18,122 nucleotides of DNA from Atopobiaceae bacterium (GCA_017510875.1 JAFWLX010000089.1:1-18122), one strand, 5' to 3'. Shown: positions 1-6,507, numbered from the stretch's first letter. Notes: generated from the letters alone by a model not told the origin. Made by a program: numbers and translations.

Positions 1-233
1 CCGATTCAGCGAGTTTGAACCGCAACGGCCTTCTGCTTGCTGCCACAATGATACCTTTCTCCTCCAAACTCTTCGTGTAGATCCGCGACTGCTGCTTGCT
101 GAGCCGTATATAGTCCGCAACCTCTTGCTGGGGCACCTCTGGAAATGCAGCATATAGATCGAGCTGGGCAAGCATATAAACAATGCTCTGTTCTTTCTCT
201 GTGAGGTTTTTCGTTTATAGAGATGAGATCCAT
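1..233 (-). pseudogene. Winged-helix (MarR-like) regulator, partial at window edge, probably frameshifted
   Basis: The frame open from base 214 down to base 1 (leftward) encodes about 70 residues that read as a DNA-binding winged helix: an amphipathic helix (LTEKEQSIVYMLAQLD), a turn, a recognition-helix-like stretch (VPQQEVADYIRLSKQQSRIY) and a wing (EEKGIIVAASRRPLRFKL). The frame has a stop at 215-217 and no ATG until 175, in the middle of the first helix. An ATG at 233 starts another frame (MDLISINEK) that would join smoothly if one base were lost or gained in the A-run at 208-212. I therefore suspect a frameshift near the 5' end, but translation from 175 is possible. The gene continues beyond the window, so neither its length nor its target can be judged. 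No strong ribosome binding site is seen before 233. It lies on the same strand as the leader peptide at 267-539, with 33 bp between them. Confidence 0.5.
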
Positions 234-266
234 AACCAGATCAGAATGCTATCTGGAGCTTTCTGA

Positions 267-539
267 CTAGTCGTCTCTGGAGAATACTATCTTGCCTCCG
301 CAATGCGGGCAGTACTTCGGCATACGCGTACCGCTTTCGTAGTCGACGTGCTTGCCACAATACGGACAAGGGCGTCCCAAATGGCCGCTGTCCCACGAAT
401 CGCCTCCGGAGATGGCTTCAAGCTGCTCATCGTCGAGCTCTATGCCCTCGAGTTCGGCGAGCTTGAGCATCTCTTCAGCGCTCTGGCAAGACGCAAGCTT
501 TTCCTTCCGCTCCGTGTTCAGGTCCTCAAGCTTCATCAT
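267..539 (-). CDS. Nif11-type double-glycine leader peptide with zinc-ribbon-like C-terminus
   Basis: This 90-residue protein has two parts. Residues 1-46 form a leader of the Nif11/NHLP type: a charged helix, the block SAEEMLKLAELEGIELDDEQ, then LEAISGG. In known RiPP precursors the peptide is cut after such a Gly-Gly by a C39-type protease/exporter. Residues 47-90 are the candidate core: DSWDSGHLGRP, then CPYC (58-61) and CPHC (77-80), each followed by G. This is the pattern of a two-knuckle zinc ribbon. The leader aligns without gaps to that of the peptide at 1506-1703, and GG falls at residues 45-46 in both. A strong ribosome binding site, AAAGGAG (543-549), precedes two ATGs; the second (536) has the better spacing, so either start is possible. 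It may be a modified peptide or simply a small zinc-binding protein that acquired a leader. Confidence 0.8.
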   Translation of the reverse strand: MMKLEDLNTERKEKLASCQSAEEMLKLAELEGIELDDEQLEAISGGDSWDSGHLGRPCPYCGKHVDYESGTRMPKYCPHCGGKIVFSRDD

Positions 540-690
540 GCTCTCCTTTAGTAGGGTCCGTCACGATGTCTCTTATACGCACTGCCGACTGATTCCGTTC
601 CAAGGTCATGCGCCAGATTCGCCGGAAGCCCGCGATAGGCAAGGGACGCTATCATAAGGATGATTCGCTTCGACCATCAGCCGCCAGCAA

Positions 691-696
691 TATAAC
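691..696 (+). promoter_or_regulatory. Possible -10 box before the GyrI-like gene
   Basis: TATAAC lies 20 bp before the ATG at 717 and resembles a sigma-70 -10 hexamer. The best -35 at a suitable distance (TTCGAC, 669-674) is poor. If real, the transcript would begin near 703, which leaves just enough leader for the GGAG site at 707-710. Confidence 0.3.
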
Positions 697-716
697 CTGC
701 AGAAATGGAGCCATCC

Positions 717-1349
717 ATGGCATTTGACTTCAAGAAGGAATATCGCGACCTGTACCAGCCAAAGACCAAGCCCTCCATTGTGGAGGTACCCACCATGCGA
801 TTCCTTGCGGTCGAGGGCGCAGGTAATCCCAACGAAGAGGGCGGAGCATACAAGCACGCCATCGAACTGCTCTACGGCGTGGCCTACACCCTTAAGATGA
901 GCTACAAGACCGAGCACGCCATCCAGGGTTTCTACCAGTATGTAGTGCCCCCACTTGAGGGCTTCTGGTGGCAGCCGGGCGTGAAGGGCATCGACTACTC
1001 GAACAAGTCCTCGTTCAACTGGATATCTGTGATCAGGGTTCCCGAATTTGTGGACGAGGCCGACTTTGCCTGGGCCGTGGAAGCGGCCACCACCAAGAAG
1101 GGCTTGGACTTCTCTCCCGTGCGCCTTTTAGAGCTGAGCGAGGGTCTGTGCGTGCAGTGCATGCACGTGGGCACCTACGACAGAGAGCCGGCAACGGTTG
1201 CCGCAATGCACTCCTTCGCCGAGGAGCAAGGGTACGCGCCTGACTTCTCCGATGTCCGTCGGCACCACGAAATATACCTGTCCGACCCCCGCAAAGCCGA
1301 TCCCGCCAAGATGAAAACCGTGGTAAGGCACCCCATCAAAAAGGTCTAA
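717..1349 (+). CDS. GyrI-like small-molecule-binding domain protein
   Basis: This 210-residue soluble protein begins MAFDFKKEYRDLY. It carries the features I associate with the stand-alone GyrI-like proteins of Firmicutes and Actinobacteria: VPTMRFLAVEGAGNPNEEGG near residue 25, AYTLKMSYK, then VVPPLEGFWW. The fold is known to bind small hydrophobic ligands in AraC/MerR-type regulators; stand-alone members have no settled function, and some hydrolyse cyclopropanoid toxins. An in-frame ATG exists at 705, but GGAG at 707-710 is well spaced only for the ATG at 717, and 717 matches the usual family N-terminus, so I chose 717. It sits between two leader-peptide genes. A role in immunity or sensing for that peptide system is conceivable but is pure inference from position, since such genes are common elsewhere. 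Confidence 0.85.
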   Translation: MAFDFKKEYRDLYQPKTKPSIVEVPTMRFLAVEGAGNPNEEGGAYKHAIELLYGVAYTLKMSYKTEHAIQGFYQYVVPPLEGFWWQPGVKGIDYSNKSSFNWISVIRVPEFVDEADFAWAVEAATTKKGLDFSPVRLLELSEGLCVQCMHVGTYDREPATVAAMHSFAEEQGYAPDFSDVRRHHEIYLSDPRKADPAKMKTVVRHPIKKV

Positions 1350-1505
1350 TGGGCGGTCTTTGAAAACAGGAACTTGATTGCGTCTGCCAAATCCTCCTCT
1401 GCCCTCTGGCACGCGCTTATCAACGTTATCCCGATAGCATTACGTCATCGCTTAACCTTTTACGCAGAATAATCAGCAGCGTATGACTCAAACGAGAAGG
1501 TTGAC

Positions 1506-1703
1506 ATGGACTTCGAAAACCTGCAGGATCCTGAACTCCTTGAAAGGCTTAGGCAAGCGAAGACGCCTGAAGATTTGCTGACACTTGCACAGGAGTTCGG
1601 CGTAGATCTGGATGACGCCCAACTCGAAGCCATCTCTGGCGGAGCATGGTGCAGCGACTATTGCACCGATTTCTACTACTGCAGAAACGACGGTCCGCTC
1701 TGA
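1506..1703 (+). CDS. Nif11-type double-glycine RiPP precursor peptide with Cys-rich core
   Basis: This 65-residue peptide has a leader (1-46) with the block KTPEDLLTLAQEFGVDLDDA followed by QLEAISGG. The 19-residue core begins AWCSDYCTDFYYC and has Cys at 49, 53 and 59, with several Tyr and Asp residues. Nif11-type leaders direct modification enzymes (lanthionine, radical-SAM or cyclodehydratase types) and are removed after Gly-Gly by a dedicated protease/exporter. The core offers Cys, Ser and Thr (thioether, thiazole) or Tyr/aromatic sites, but no enzyme nearby says which chemistry applies. The start is supported by AGAAGG five bases before ATG 1506. The leader is a gap-free relative of that at 267-539, which lies on the opposite strand beyond the GyrI-like gene, while the two cores are unrelated. 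A strong hairpin follows the stop. Confidence 0.85.
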   Translation: MDFENLQDPELLERLRQAKTPEDLLTLAQEFGVDLDDAQLEAISGGAWCSDYCTDFYYCRNDGPL

Positions 1704-1720
1704 TGAGACCAGCTGAAAAG

Positions 1721-1769
1721 CAATGGACCCAAGCGAGCATTCGCTCTACGCGAATGCTCGCTTGCATTG
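1721..1769 (+). terminator. Long perfect hairpin after the precursor gene
   Basis: AAGCGAGCATTCGC (1731-1744) is perfectly complementary to GCGAATGCTCGCTT (1750-1763) across a 5-base loop. A further CAATG/CATTG pair (1721-1725, 1765-1769) extends the stem beyond a small internal loop. There is no T-tract afterwards, so it may stabilise the 3' end of the short mRNA or partly terminate it rather than being a classic rho-independent terminator. It lies 18 bp after the stop codon. The rest of the gap, to 1927, shows no convincing gene. Confidence 0.6.
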
Positions 1770-1927
1770 GTAGCGCTGTCATCAAAAGCCGCAAGGTCGT
1801 AGCGCATCAGCATCGCGTGCGCTAATGAGCCTCGCATGGGGATGCTTTTGTTCACCCCAAAGCGTGAAAAAAGATCGGTCCCTCCGTCTACGATCGCTCT
1901 CACACAGATGCTGCGTCAGTTACTCCC

Positions 1928-2485
1928 TCACGACCGCACCACCGTGCACGCAAACGGAAGCGCGGGTATGTTGGCGCTGTTCATGAGGTTGATGATGTGC
2001 CACTTGTCCTGCGCAAAGCTGATCTCCACGCCATCATCTGGTATCTCTGCAAGTCCGATGACGAGCTTGTCAGACTGCGTCGATGCCTTGTACGGAAGGC
2101 TCTGCCCGTCGCCGGCCCGTACCTCCAGCGAGTTGATGCATTCTCCCCTGATGGCAAGGCCCTCACCTGCATTCTCGAAGGCCAGGCAGATGCCTTTGTC
2201 AGTAGCCACGGCGCGCGTACAGCGCGGGGCGTCTGCGAGGGTGTCCTGGCCATAGAGGTGGTGAAGGGCCAATAGGGCAAGGCGATGCCCGGGGATGTAC
2301 TTGTCCTTGGGATGGATGTCAAACTCCTCCCCTGCATCCCCAATCGAACAGAGCCAGACCTCGTCCATTGCGTCGGCCACATGCTCCTGTGCGGCGCGAA
2401 TGGTAACCCAATCGTTTGCATCGACCCCCTGCCACGAGCGGTAACCAGGCAGCTGCACCACCAAGAAAGGCAGGTTGGGATGGGG
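1928..2485 (-). pseudogene. Sialate O-acetylesterase, C-terminal fragment
   Basis: The open frame of about 185 residues starts directly after a stop at 2486-2488. It reads LPFLVVQLPGYRSW, then AAQEHVADAMDEVWLCSIGD, then FDIHPKDKYIPGHRLALLAL and a beta-rich tail. This matches the second half of the SGNH-type sialate O-acetylesterases, which remove acetyl groups from sialic acids. The DIHP block carrying the catalytic Asp and His is present. The first half, with the nucleophile Ser (GDS) and oxyanion Asn blocks, is gone, so the product cannot be active. A strong AGGAGG (about 2512-2517) and ATG 2502 (MSIVLDP) lie just upstream in another frame, so one small frameshift would restore a start, but the missing N-terminal half would still be absent. 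A dead gene is the simplest reading. Confidence 0.75.
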
Positions 2486-2541
2486 TCAAGGACGATGCTC
2501 ATAGTCGCTCCCCTCCTGTCGTTAGACCTAAACGCAAGTCC

Positions 2542-2616
2542 CTACAGGACCGCAGCAATCTGGCCCAGCGAATCACAGCCGACAAAGCTCACACGATGAT
2601 TGTACGTCCCAACCAT
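2542..2616 (-). pseudogene. Possible 5' stub of a hotdog-fold (4HBT-like) thioesterase
   Basis: A 24-codon frame, MVGTYNHRVSFVGCDSLGQI plus four residues, ends at TAG 2542-2544. The start resembles the N-terminus of hotdog-fold acyl-CoA thioesterases, where a YxHRVxF strand is followed by an Asp and a Gly motif. The rest of the domain is absent. It lies 40 bp ahead of the ATG at 2502 on the same strand, as though two truncated genes had been spliced together. The similarity is short and may be chance. The remainder of 2617-2833 shows no supported gene on either strand. Confidence 0.25.
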
Positions 2617-2833
2617 CTCTTGCCCGGTTGGCAAAAGAGGCTGCGGTAGAAGACCCAAGGAGAAGCGTTCTCACAACCAGCCACCCTTGACAAACATGAG
2701 CTGCACCCAGTGATCTGCGCGTTATACCAGAGGCGCCCAGCACCAATACTTCTTGCTTGTTTGAGACATTGGCGCAACAATACTCTCTTAGTAGGCACAT
2801 CTCTTATCGAGCATTACGCGAGCGGGGCATTGC

Positions 2834-3462
2834 ATGAGGAAGCTCTGGATCATAGTCGTCAATGTTCTCTTAACGCTGTCAATCATGGTGCTTGTTGTCA
2901 GCCACACCAACCATGAGAAGCAGCAGCAGATAGCCGCACGCATCGAAGCCTTCGAAAGCATGACAGTTGCCGTGGAACAGGTTGCCGTTCACTATCTTGA
3001 GGGAGAGCAGCAGGTCTGCGATGTGTGGGCCAAATACATCAACAACAGCGACATGACCATGGAAGAGGCCGCTGACTTCATTCGCAAGTCCCATGTCACA
3101 ACCACGTCCTCCGCCCATCTCCTCTATATCGATGACGGCTCATACCAAGGCCTGTCCACAAGAGCGCACCAAGATGATCCAGACGACTACACGGTGTCCT
3201 ATCGCAAGATTTCACCGTTTCCCCTTAGCAGCCAACTTGGAGAGATTGGCGAGAGCGTCAACATTACACGTGCCTATACCAATCCCCTGACCGGCAAACA
3301 ATCCCTTGCGTTTTGCGATAGGATCTTCCTGCGTGACGCACAGACCGGACAGAAGCGCGAGGGAATTCTTCTGCGCACCGTTCCTGTCTCTGAGTTCAGC
3401 GAGAAATGGGCCTTCCCTCGCGAGGGATACGATAAAGCCGAAATCTCGCTTGTCAGCAAAAT
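2834..3462 (+). pseudogene. N-terminal sensor domain of a membrane signalling protein, truncated
   Basis: The frame from ATG 2834 begins with a charged start and one membrane helix (residues 3-23, LWIIVVNVLLTLSIMVLVVS). An extracytoplasmic domain of about 185 residues follows, with long helices, then mixed strands (AHLLYIDDGSYQGLS; GILLRTVPVSEF). This is the layout of sensor histidine kinases and diguanylate cyclases whose sensor lies between two membrane helices. The second helix and every output domain are missing: homology appears to stop near residue 208 (KAEISLVSK), after which the frame runs into an unrelated gene and stops at 3503-3505 with a junk tail (IHHNPWHAGQRRPV). The ribosome binding site is weak (GCGGGG). 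A matching output half of such a protein lies as another fragment at 16002-16398 on the other strand. Confidence 0.6.
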
Positions 3463-3941
3463 TCACCACAACCCTTGGCATGCTGGTCAACGAAGACCTG
3501 TTTGAGAAAGAGGGCATCGCCATCCCGCATACCTATGACGAGCTACTTGCAGCCTGCAAGTCCTTCAAGGAGAAGGGCTACGCAAGCCCACTTGCAGGAT
3601 ACATGAACGACAGGATGGGCTACTACATGACCTACCCTGATATCGCGTACAACGTGAGTAACGATCCCGATGCGATTGCCGCACTCAATGCGCTTAAGCC
3701 CGAGGCAGGCGAGTATCTGCGTCCTTCCATGGAGCGCCTTGCAGACTTCTTCTCTTATGACTACTTCGACAAGAAGACTTGTGAGGAAATTTCTGATGAC
3801 TACGAGAGCCTCATCTTCCGCTTCTTTGAGGGTGACATACCCATGATGGTGGCCCAGGGAGACATAGCTTCTGGCACAGGAAAGCGCGAGGCGATGTCCG
3901 AGGCGTTCACGGCTCGTATACGCTTGGCTAAGCCCAAGTAG
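3463..3941 (+). pseudogene. Middle fragment of an ABC transporter extracellular solute-binding protein
   Basis: In a different frame from the preceding sensor, the DNA encodes TLGMLVNEDLFEKEGIAIP, then TYDELLAACKSFKEKGY, then SPLAGYM, and later GDIPMMVAQGDIASGT. These are standard landmarks of family 1 (sugar-type) solute-binding lipoproteins, roughly from residue 130 to 290 of a 400-450 residue protein. The signal peptide and first lobe are missing and the C-terminal third is lost: after SEAFTA the frame reads RIRLAKPK and stops at 3939-3941. It has no start signals of its own. The join with the sensor at about 3458-3466 appears to be a recombination scar between two unrelated genes. A strong terminator follows at 3988. 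Confidence 0.75.
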
Positions 3942-3987
3942 AGGTGTGTCTAGGCTCACCGTACGGCCTATCAAGATTTAGCAGACT

Positions 3988-4019
3988 GCAGGCCAGGGCA
4001 TATGCTCTGGCCTGCTTTT
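3988..4019 (+). terminator. Rho-independent terminator
   Basis: A 12-bp stem, GCAGGCCAGGGC (3988-3999) with GCTCTGGCCTGC (4004-4015) and one G-T mismatch/wobble, closes a 4-base loop and is followed by TTTT. It lies 47 bp after the end of the solute-binding-protein remnant and may be what is left of the original operon's 3' end. It also separates that remnant from the convergent RDD gene. Confidence 0.85.
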
Positions 4020-4065
4020 GTGTAGAACCACATCTAGGCAGGCTAGTGGATATTTGGCTCGACCG

Positions 4066-4779
4066 CTACCGATCCAGACGCACCTTGGTGCCTGCAGCTA
4101 TGTCGTGCAGGGCAAGCCGCTCTGGAGCCCTGGTGAAGACGAGCCAGGCGGAGACTGCGGTTACAATAGCGCCAAACATGTTGTAGGCGTTGCCCGCCAT
4201 GCTGCCCGCAAGGACGGAGATGAACTGAATGAAGAGAGACGAGGCAAAGGTGCTGATTGTCTCGCAGAACGTCAGAACGACCCAGCGTACCAGAAGGGCA
4301 CCAAGGGTTACCGGGCTGCCGTCCTGCATGACCACCTCACGGTGCGTGCAGTACTTGCCTGGGGTTTTGCCCGGCAGCAGCGTTAAGGGGATAACCACGT
4401 AGTATGCGCACGAGACAAGCAGCGCACCGGCAACCGCCAGCACAATGTGCTTAAGGGGCATGCCCCCTGCAACCATAGAGTCGATTCCGGTAGCCTCTGG
4501 AATGCCGCTGGCCTTGACTGTCAATGCGATGGGAACCATAGCAAGCGCGCCACACAGAAGGTAGTCAACCCCCAGCGCAACCATGCGCGCGGCAAAAGGC
4601 TTGGTGTCAAGGACAAGGCCGAAGGAGGCAATCATCAGGTTGATGCGGTCTCCCGGCGAGAGCGGTCCCTCTGGAACCACGATTTGCGGCTCCTCGGGTG
4701 CACGTCTCTGCGCCTTGCGCTTCGCGGCTACCCGCTGGCGCCTCTGCTGCTTGCTCCTCTTGAAACGCTGCTTGCTCAT
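4066..4779 (-). CDS. RDD family membrane protein
   Basis: This 237-residue protein begins with a very basic segment (residues 1-30, rich in K/R/Q), then a short linker and a hydrophobic RDD domain. Helices are visible at about 64-88, 109-135, 158-190 and 196-216. The diagnostic residues are Arg65 and Asp72 in ARMVALGVDYLL, the loop LPGKTPGK (135-142) and the C-terminal LALHDIAAGTKV with Asp226. RDD proteins sit in the cytoplasmic membrane; some have been linked to sodium/proton exchange or osmotic stress, but most have no defined role. The start ATG 4779 is preceded by GGAGGGCAAAGG. It is monocistronic as far as can be seen, flanked by a terminator facing it on one side and REP-like repeats on the other. 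Confidence 0.85.
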   Translation of the reverse strand: MSKQRFKRSKQQRRQRVAAKRKAQRRAPEEPQIVVPEGPLSPGDRINLMIASFGLVLDTKPFAARMVALGVDYLLCGALAMVPIALTVKASGIPEATGIDSMVAGGMPLKHIVLAVAGALLVSCAYYVVIPLTLLPGKTPGKYCTHREVVMQDGSPVTLGALLVRWVVLTFCETISTFASSLFIQFISVLAGSMAGNAYNMFGAIVTAVSAWLVFTRAPERLALHDIAAGTKVRLDR

Positions 4780-4813
4780 GTACCTTTGCCCTCCATAGGT
4801 TGCAATACCGTAA

Positions 4814-4844
4814 GTGTGTCAAGGGGACGTTTCTGGTGACACAC
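4814..4844 (+). repeat. REP-like unit 1
   Basis: GTGTGTC (4814-4820) and GACACAC (4838-4844) form an inverted repeat around AAGGGGACGTTTCTGGT. The same core recurs at 4943-4979, 4985-5012 (inverted), 6575-6668 (degenerate) and 7617-7645. Only gaps between genes contain it. Confidence 0.75.
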
Positions 4845-4849
4845 AATGC

Positions 4850-4879
4850 AAAAAAGAAAGCCGGGATGCAACTCCCGGC
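4850..4879 (-). terminator. Rho-independent terminator read on the minus strand
   Basis: GCCGGGA (4860-4866) and TCCCGGC (4873-4879) form a 7-bp GC-rich stem with a 6-base loop. On the minus strand the hairpin is followed by CTTTCTTTTTT (4850-4860), a good U-tract. No minus-strand gene ends close by. The nearest upstream one is the GNAT fusion gene ending at 5401, whose transcript would pass antisense through the cupin gene to reach it. Confidence 0.65.
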
Positions 4880-4942
4880 ACTCGGAAGTCTTCCACAGGG
4901 GACGACCAGTTACTTTATACCTGCTTTTCCGCCCTAACACAA

Positions 4943-5012
4943 GGGCGTGTGTCAAGGGGACGCTTCTGTTGTCACGCCCCTGATGTGTTAACAGAAACGT
5001 CTCCTTTGCACA
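4943..5012. repeat. REP-like pair in inverted orientation (REPIN-like)
   Basis: Unit 2 is 4943-4979: GGGCGTG pairs with CACGCCC around TCAAGGGGACGCTTCTGT. Unit 3, 4985-5012, is the reverse complement of the same core (ACAGAAACGTCTCC). Two units facing each other five bases apart is the arrangement of REPINs mobilised by REP-associated tyrosine transposases; no such transposase is in the window. GCCCT/AGGGC (4931-4935, 4942-4946) forms a competing small stem that shares bases with the unit 2 stem. Confidence 0.65.
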
Positions 5013-5056
5013 GTGCGATAATCGGAGGCAGGCACCGCTAGAGAAAGGGCAGGTCA

Positions 5057-5419
5057 ATGGACTTCTTCGAGGCAAAGGACGTCGTAGCGCTGTCAAACCC
5101 CGGAGTTGTGTCAAGGCAGCTGATCTGGCCGGGCAACTCAAAGGATGCCCTGGCTACCATCACCGAGGTGCACGTTGAGCCCGGCGCCACTCAGCCTAGA
5201 CACATGCACGGGTCTTCCGAGCAAAGCTGGTATGCCCTATCTGGCAACGGCACGCTGCTTCTGGACGGCGAGGCGGAGCGTGCATTCCGCGCGGGCGACG
5301 TTGTAAGGTTTGCGCCCGGTGACGTGCACGGCCTGCGCAACGGCGGCGGCGAGTTTGTCTACCTGTCCGTGACCACGCCTCCTATAGACTTTGGCGGATC
5401 CTACCGGTCGAGGAGCTGA
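5057..5419 (+). CDS. Single-domain cupin protein
   Basis: This 120-residue protein carries both cupin signatures exactly. Motif 1 is G43-x5-H49-x-H51-x3-E55-x7-G63, and motif 2 is G80-x5-(A)P87-x-G88-x2-H91-x3-N95. His49, His51, Glu55 and His91 should bind one metal ion inside the beta-barrel. Small cupins of this kind may be enzymes (isomerase, dioxygenase, dehydratase) or sugar/ligand binders, and nothing here identifies a substrate. The start ATG follows AAAGGGCAGG at short distance. Its last 19 bp overlap the 3' end of the convergent GNAT fusion gene. REP-like elements fill the DNA just upstream, and no clear promoter was found. Confidence 0.85.
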   Translation: MDFFEAKDVVALSNPGVVSRQLIWPGNSKDALATITEVHVEPGATQPRHMHGSSEQSWYALSGNGTLLLDGEAERAFRAGDVVRFAPGDVHGLRNGGGEFVYLSVTTPPIDFGGSYRSRS

Positions 5420-6507
5420 GCCACTATGCGTTTGGTGAGCTCATACGTACCGGGCGTCTTGCTCTCGCGCGGACCGGCAACGTTGAGCGTAATGCCACAC
5501 CCAAGCGATGACAGCCACGTACGGACGGCATCAAGCTCCTCGATACCCTGAATCACAAGGTACGGACGACCAAAGTCCCTGGCAAAGCGCGCCGTCATCT
5601 CGGTTCCGCTCTTTGGCTCAAGTCCCGCCGGGGCAACAATGAGCGTGGCATGGGCATCGCGCACGTTCCAGGCGGTCCTTACCACATAGCTTGCGCTGTC
5701 CACCTCCAGAAGCTCTGGGTAGTCAGCCAAAAGTCCTGGCTCCTCTGGCATATCCTCTGCCAGGCCTCCCTGCGGACACCAGCCACAGATGGGCACTCCC
5801 GCCTCGCGTGCCGCATCCAGCGCTCCTCGGTCGGCACCCGTTTGGCCGCCGGACCGTATGTAAGAGATGCGCGGCAGCGATATTGCAACCTCATCGGCCT
5901 CTCTTTCCTGCGCTTGCACCACAGCTTCGTCCACAGGGTCAGCCGCTTGAAGCGTCTCCCACTCTTCGCGCGTGATCCAGTTGCGGTCTTCACTCGCGTA
6001 GTCACCTACCTGCGTGCGCGGACGTCCCTCAACGGACCGCTGGCGACTGAAGCCCACATCCTCCTTAAGGATCACGTCCTGCTCGTTGTCACTTGCATGA
6101 CCAATCCAGATGGCCTCAAGACCCAGGTCGCAAAAGCCATGACGCAGAACCTCGCGAACAGCCTCGGGCATGTACCCCATGCCCCAGAGCGGCTTGCCAA
6201 TCCAGTACCCCAGCTCTGCTTGGTCGCCATCTAAGGCAAGGTCTGAAGCCTCCCCCACCCTTAGCCCGATCGCGCCAACTGGCACGTCAGCCCCTTCCGA
6301 CTCGCGCAAGGTAATGGCAAAGGTCTCGGGCATCGAGAGAATCTCGCGGATGATCTGCGCGGTCTCCTCGATGCTTTGCTGGGTAAGCGAACTTGTTGGT
6401 GAGTCGATGTTTGAGTACGTGGCGTAGGAAAAGAGAAGCTTGACGTCTGACTCGCTCAGCGGACGCAGGACAAGGCGCTCTGTTTGCAAAATGATGGGCC
6501 AGATCAT
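5401..6507 (-). CDS. GNAT N-acetyltransferase fused to a molybdenum-carrier/SLOG-like domain
   Basis: This 368-residue protein has two domains. Residues 7-185 form a RimJ/RimL-type GNAT acetyltransferase: TERLVLRPLSESD at the start, AELGYWIGKPLWGMGYMPEA (98-115) with the acetyl-CoA pyrophosphate loop, and SDNEQ (139-143). Residues 213-368 match the putative molybdenum carrier family (PF12694, Rossmann/SLOG-like): IRSGGQTGADRGALDAA (217-233), ICGWCPQGG (240-248), YVVRTAWNVRDAHATLIVAP (274-293) and SGTEMTA (300-306). Stand-alone carriers are about 150 residues, so this is a true fusion with a charged linker at 186-212. Start ATG 6507 has AGGAGG four bases upstream. The Gly-rich loop suggests nucleotide or anion binding. 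The joint function is unknown; an acetylation step tied to a nucleotide-like ligand is only a guess. The 3' end overlaps the convergent cupin gene. Confidence 0.85.
   Translation of the reverse strand: MIWPIILQTERLVLRPLSESDVKLLFSYATYSNIDSPTSSLTQQSIEETAQIIREILSMPETFAITLRESEGADVPVGAIGLRVGEASDLALDGDQAELGYWIGKPLWGMGYMPEAVREVLRHGFCDLGLEAIWIGHASDNEQDVILKEDVGFSRQRSVEGRPRTQVGDYASEDRNWITREEWETLQAADPVDEAVVQAQEREADEVAISLPRISYIRSGGQTGADRGALDAAREAGVPICGWCPQGGLAEDMPEEPGLLADYPELLEVDSASYVVRTAWNVRDAHATLIVAPAGLEPKSGTEMTARFARDFGRPYLVIQGIEELDAVRTWLSSLGCGITLNVAGPRESKTPGTYELTKRIVAQLLDR

Noticed and set aside
1676..1903. Minus-strand ORF of 75 codons after the precursor gene
   Set aside because: It runs through the hairpin and antisense to the precursor, has no ribosome binding site, and its sequence is not recognisable as a protein family.
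4776..5141. Minus-strand ORF of 121 codons between the RDD and cupin genes
   Set aside because: It is built from REP-like units (CHQKRPLDT is the translated repeat) and a terminator, and overlaps the start of a clear cupin gene.
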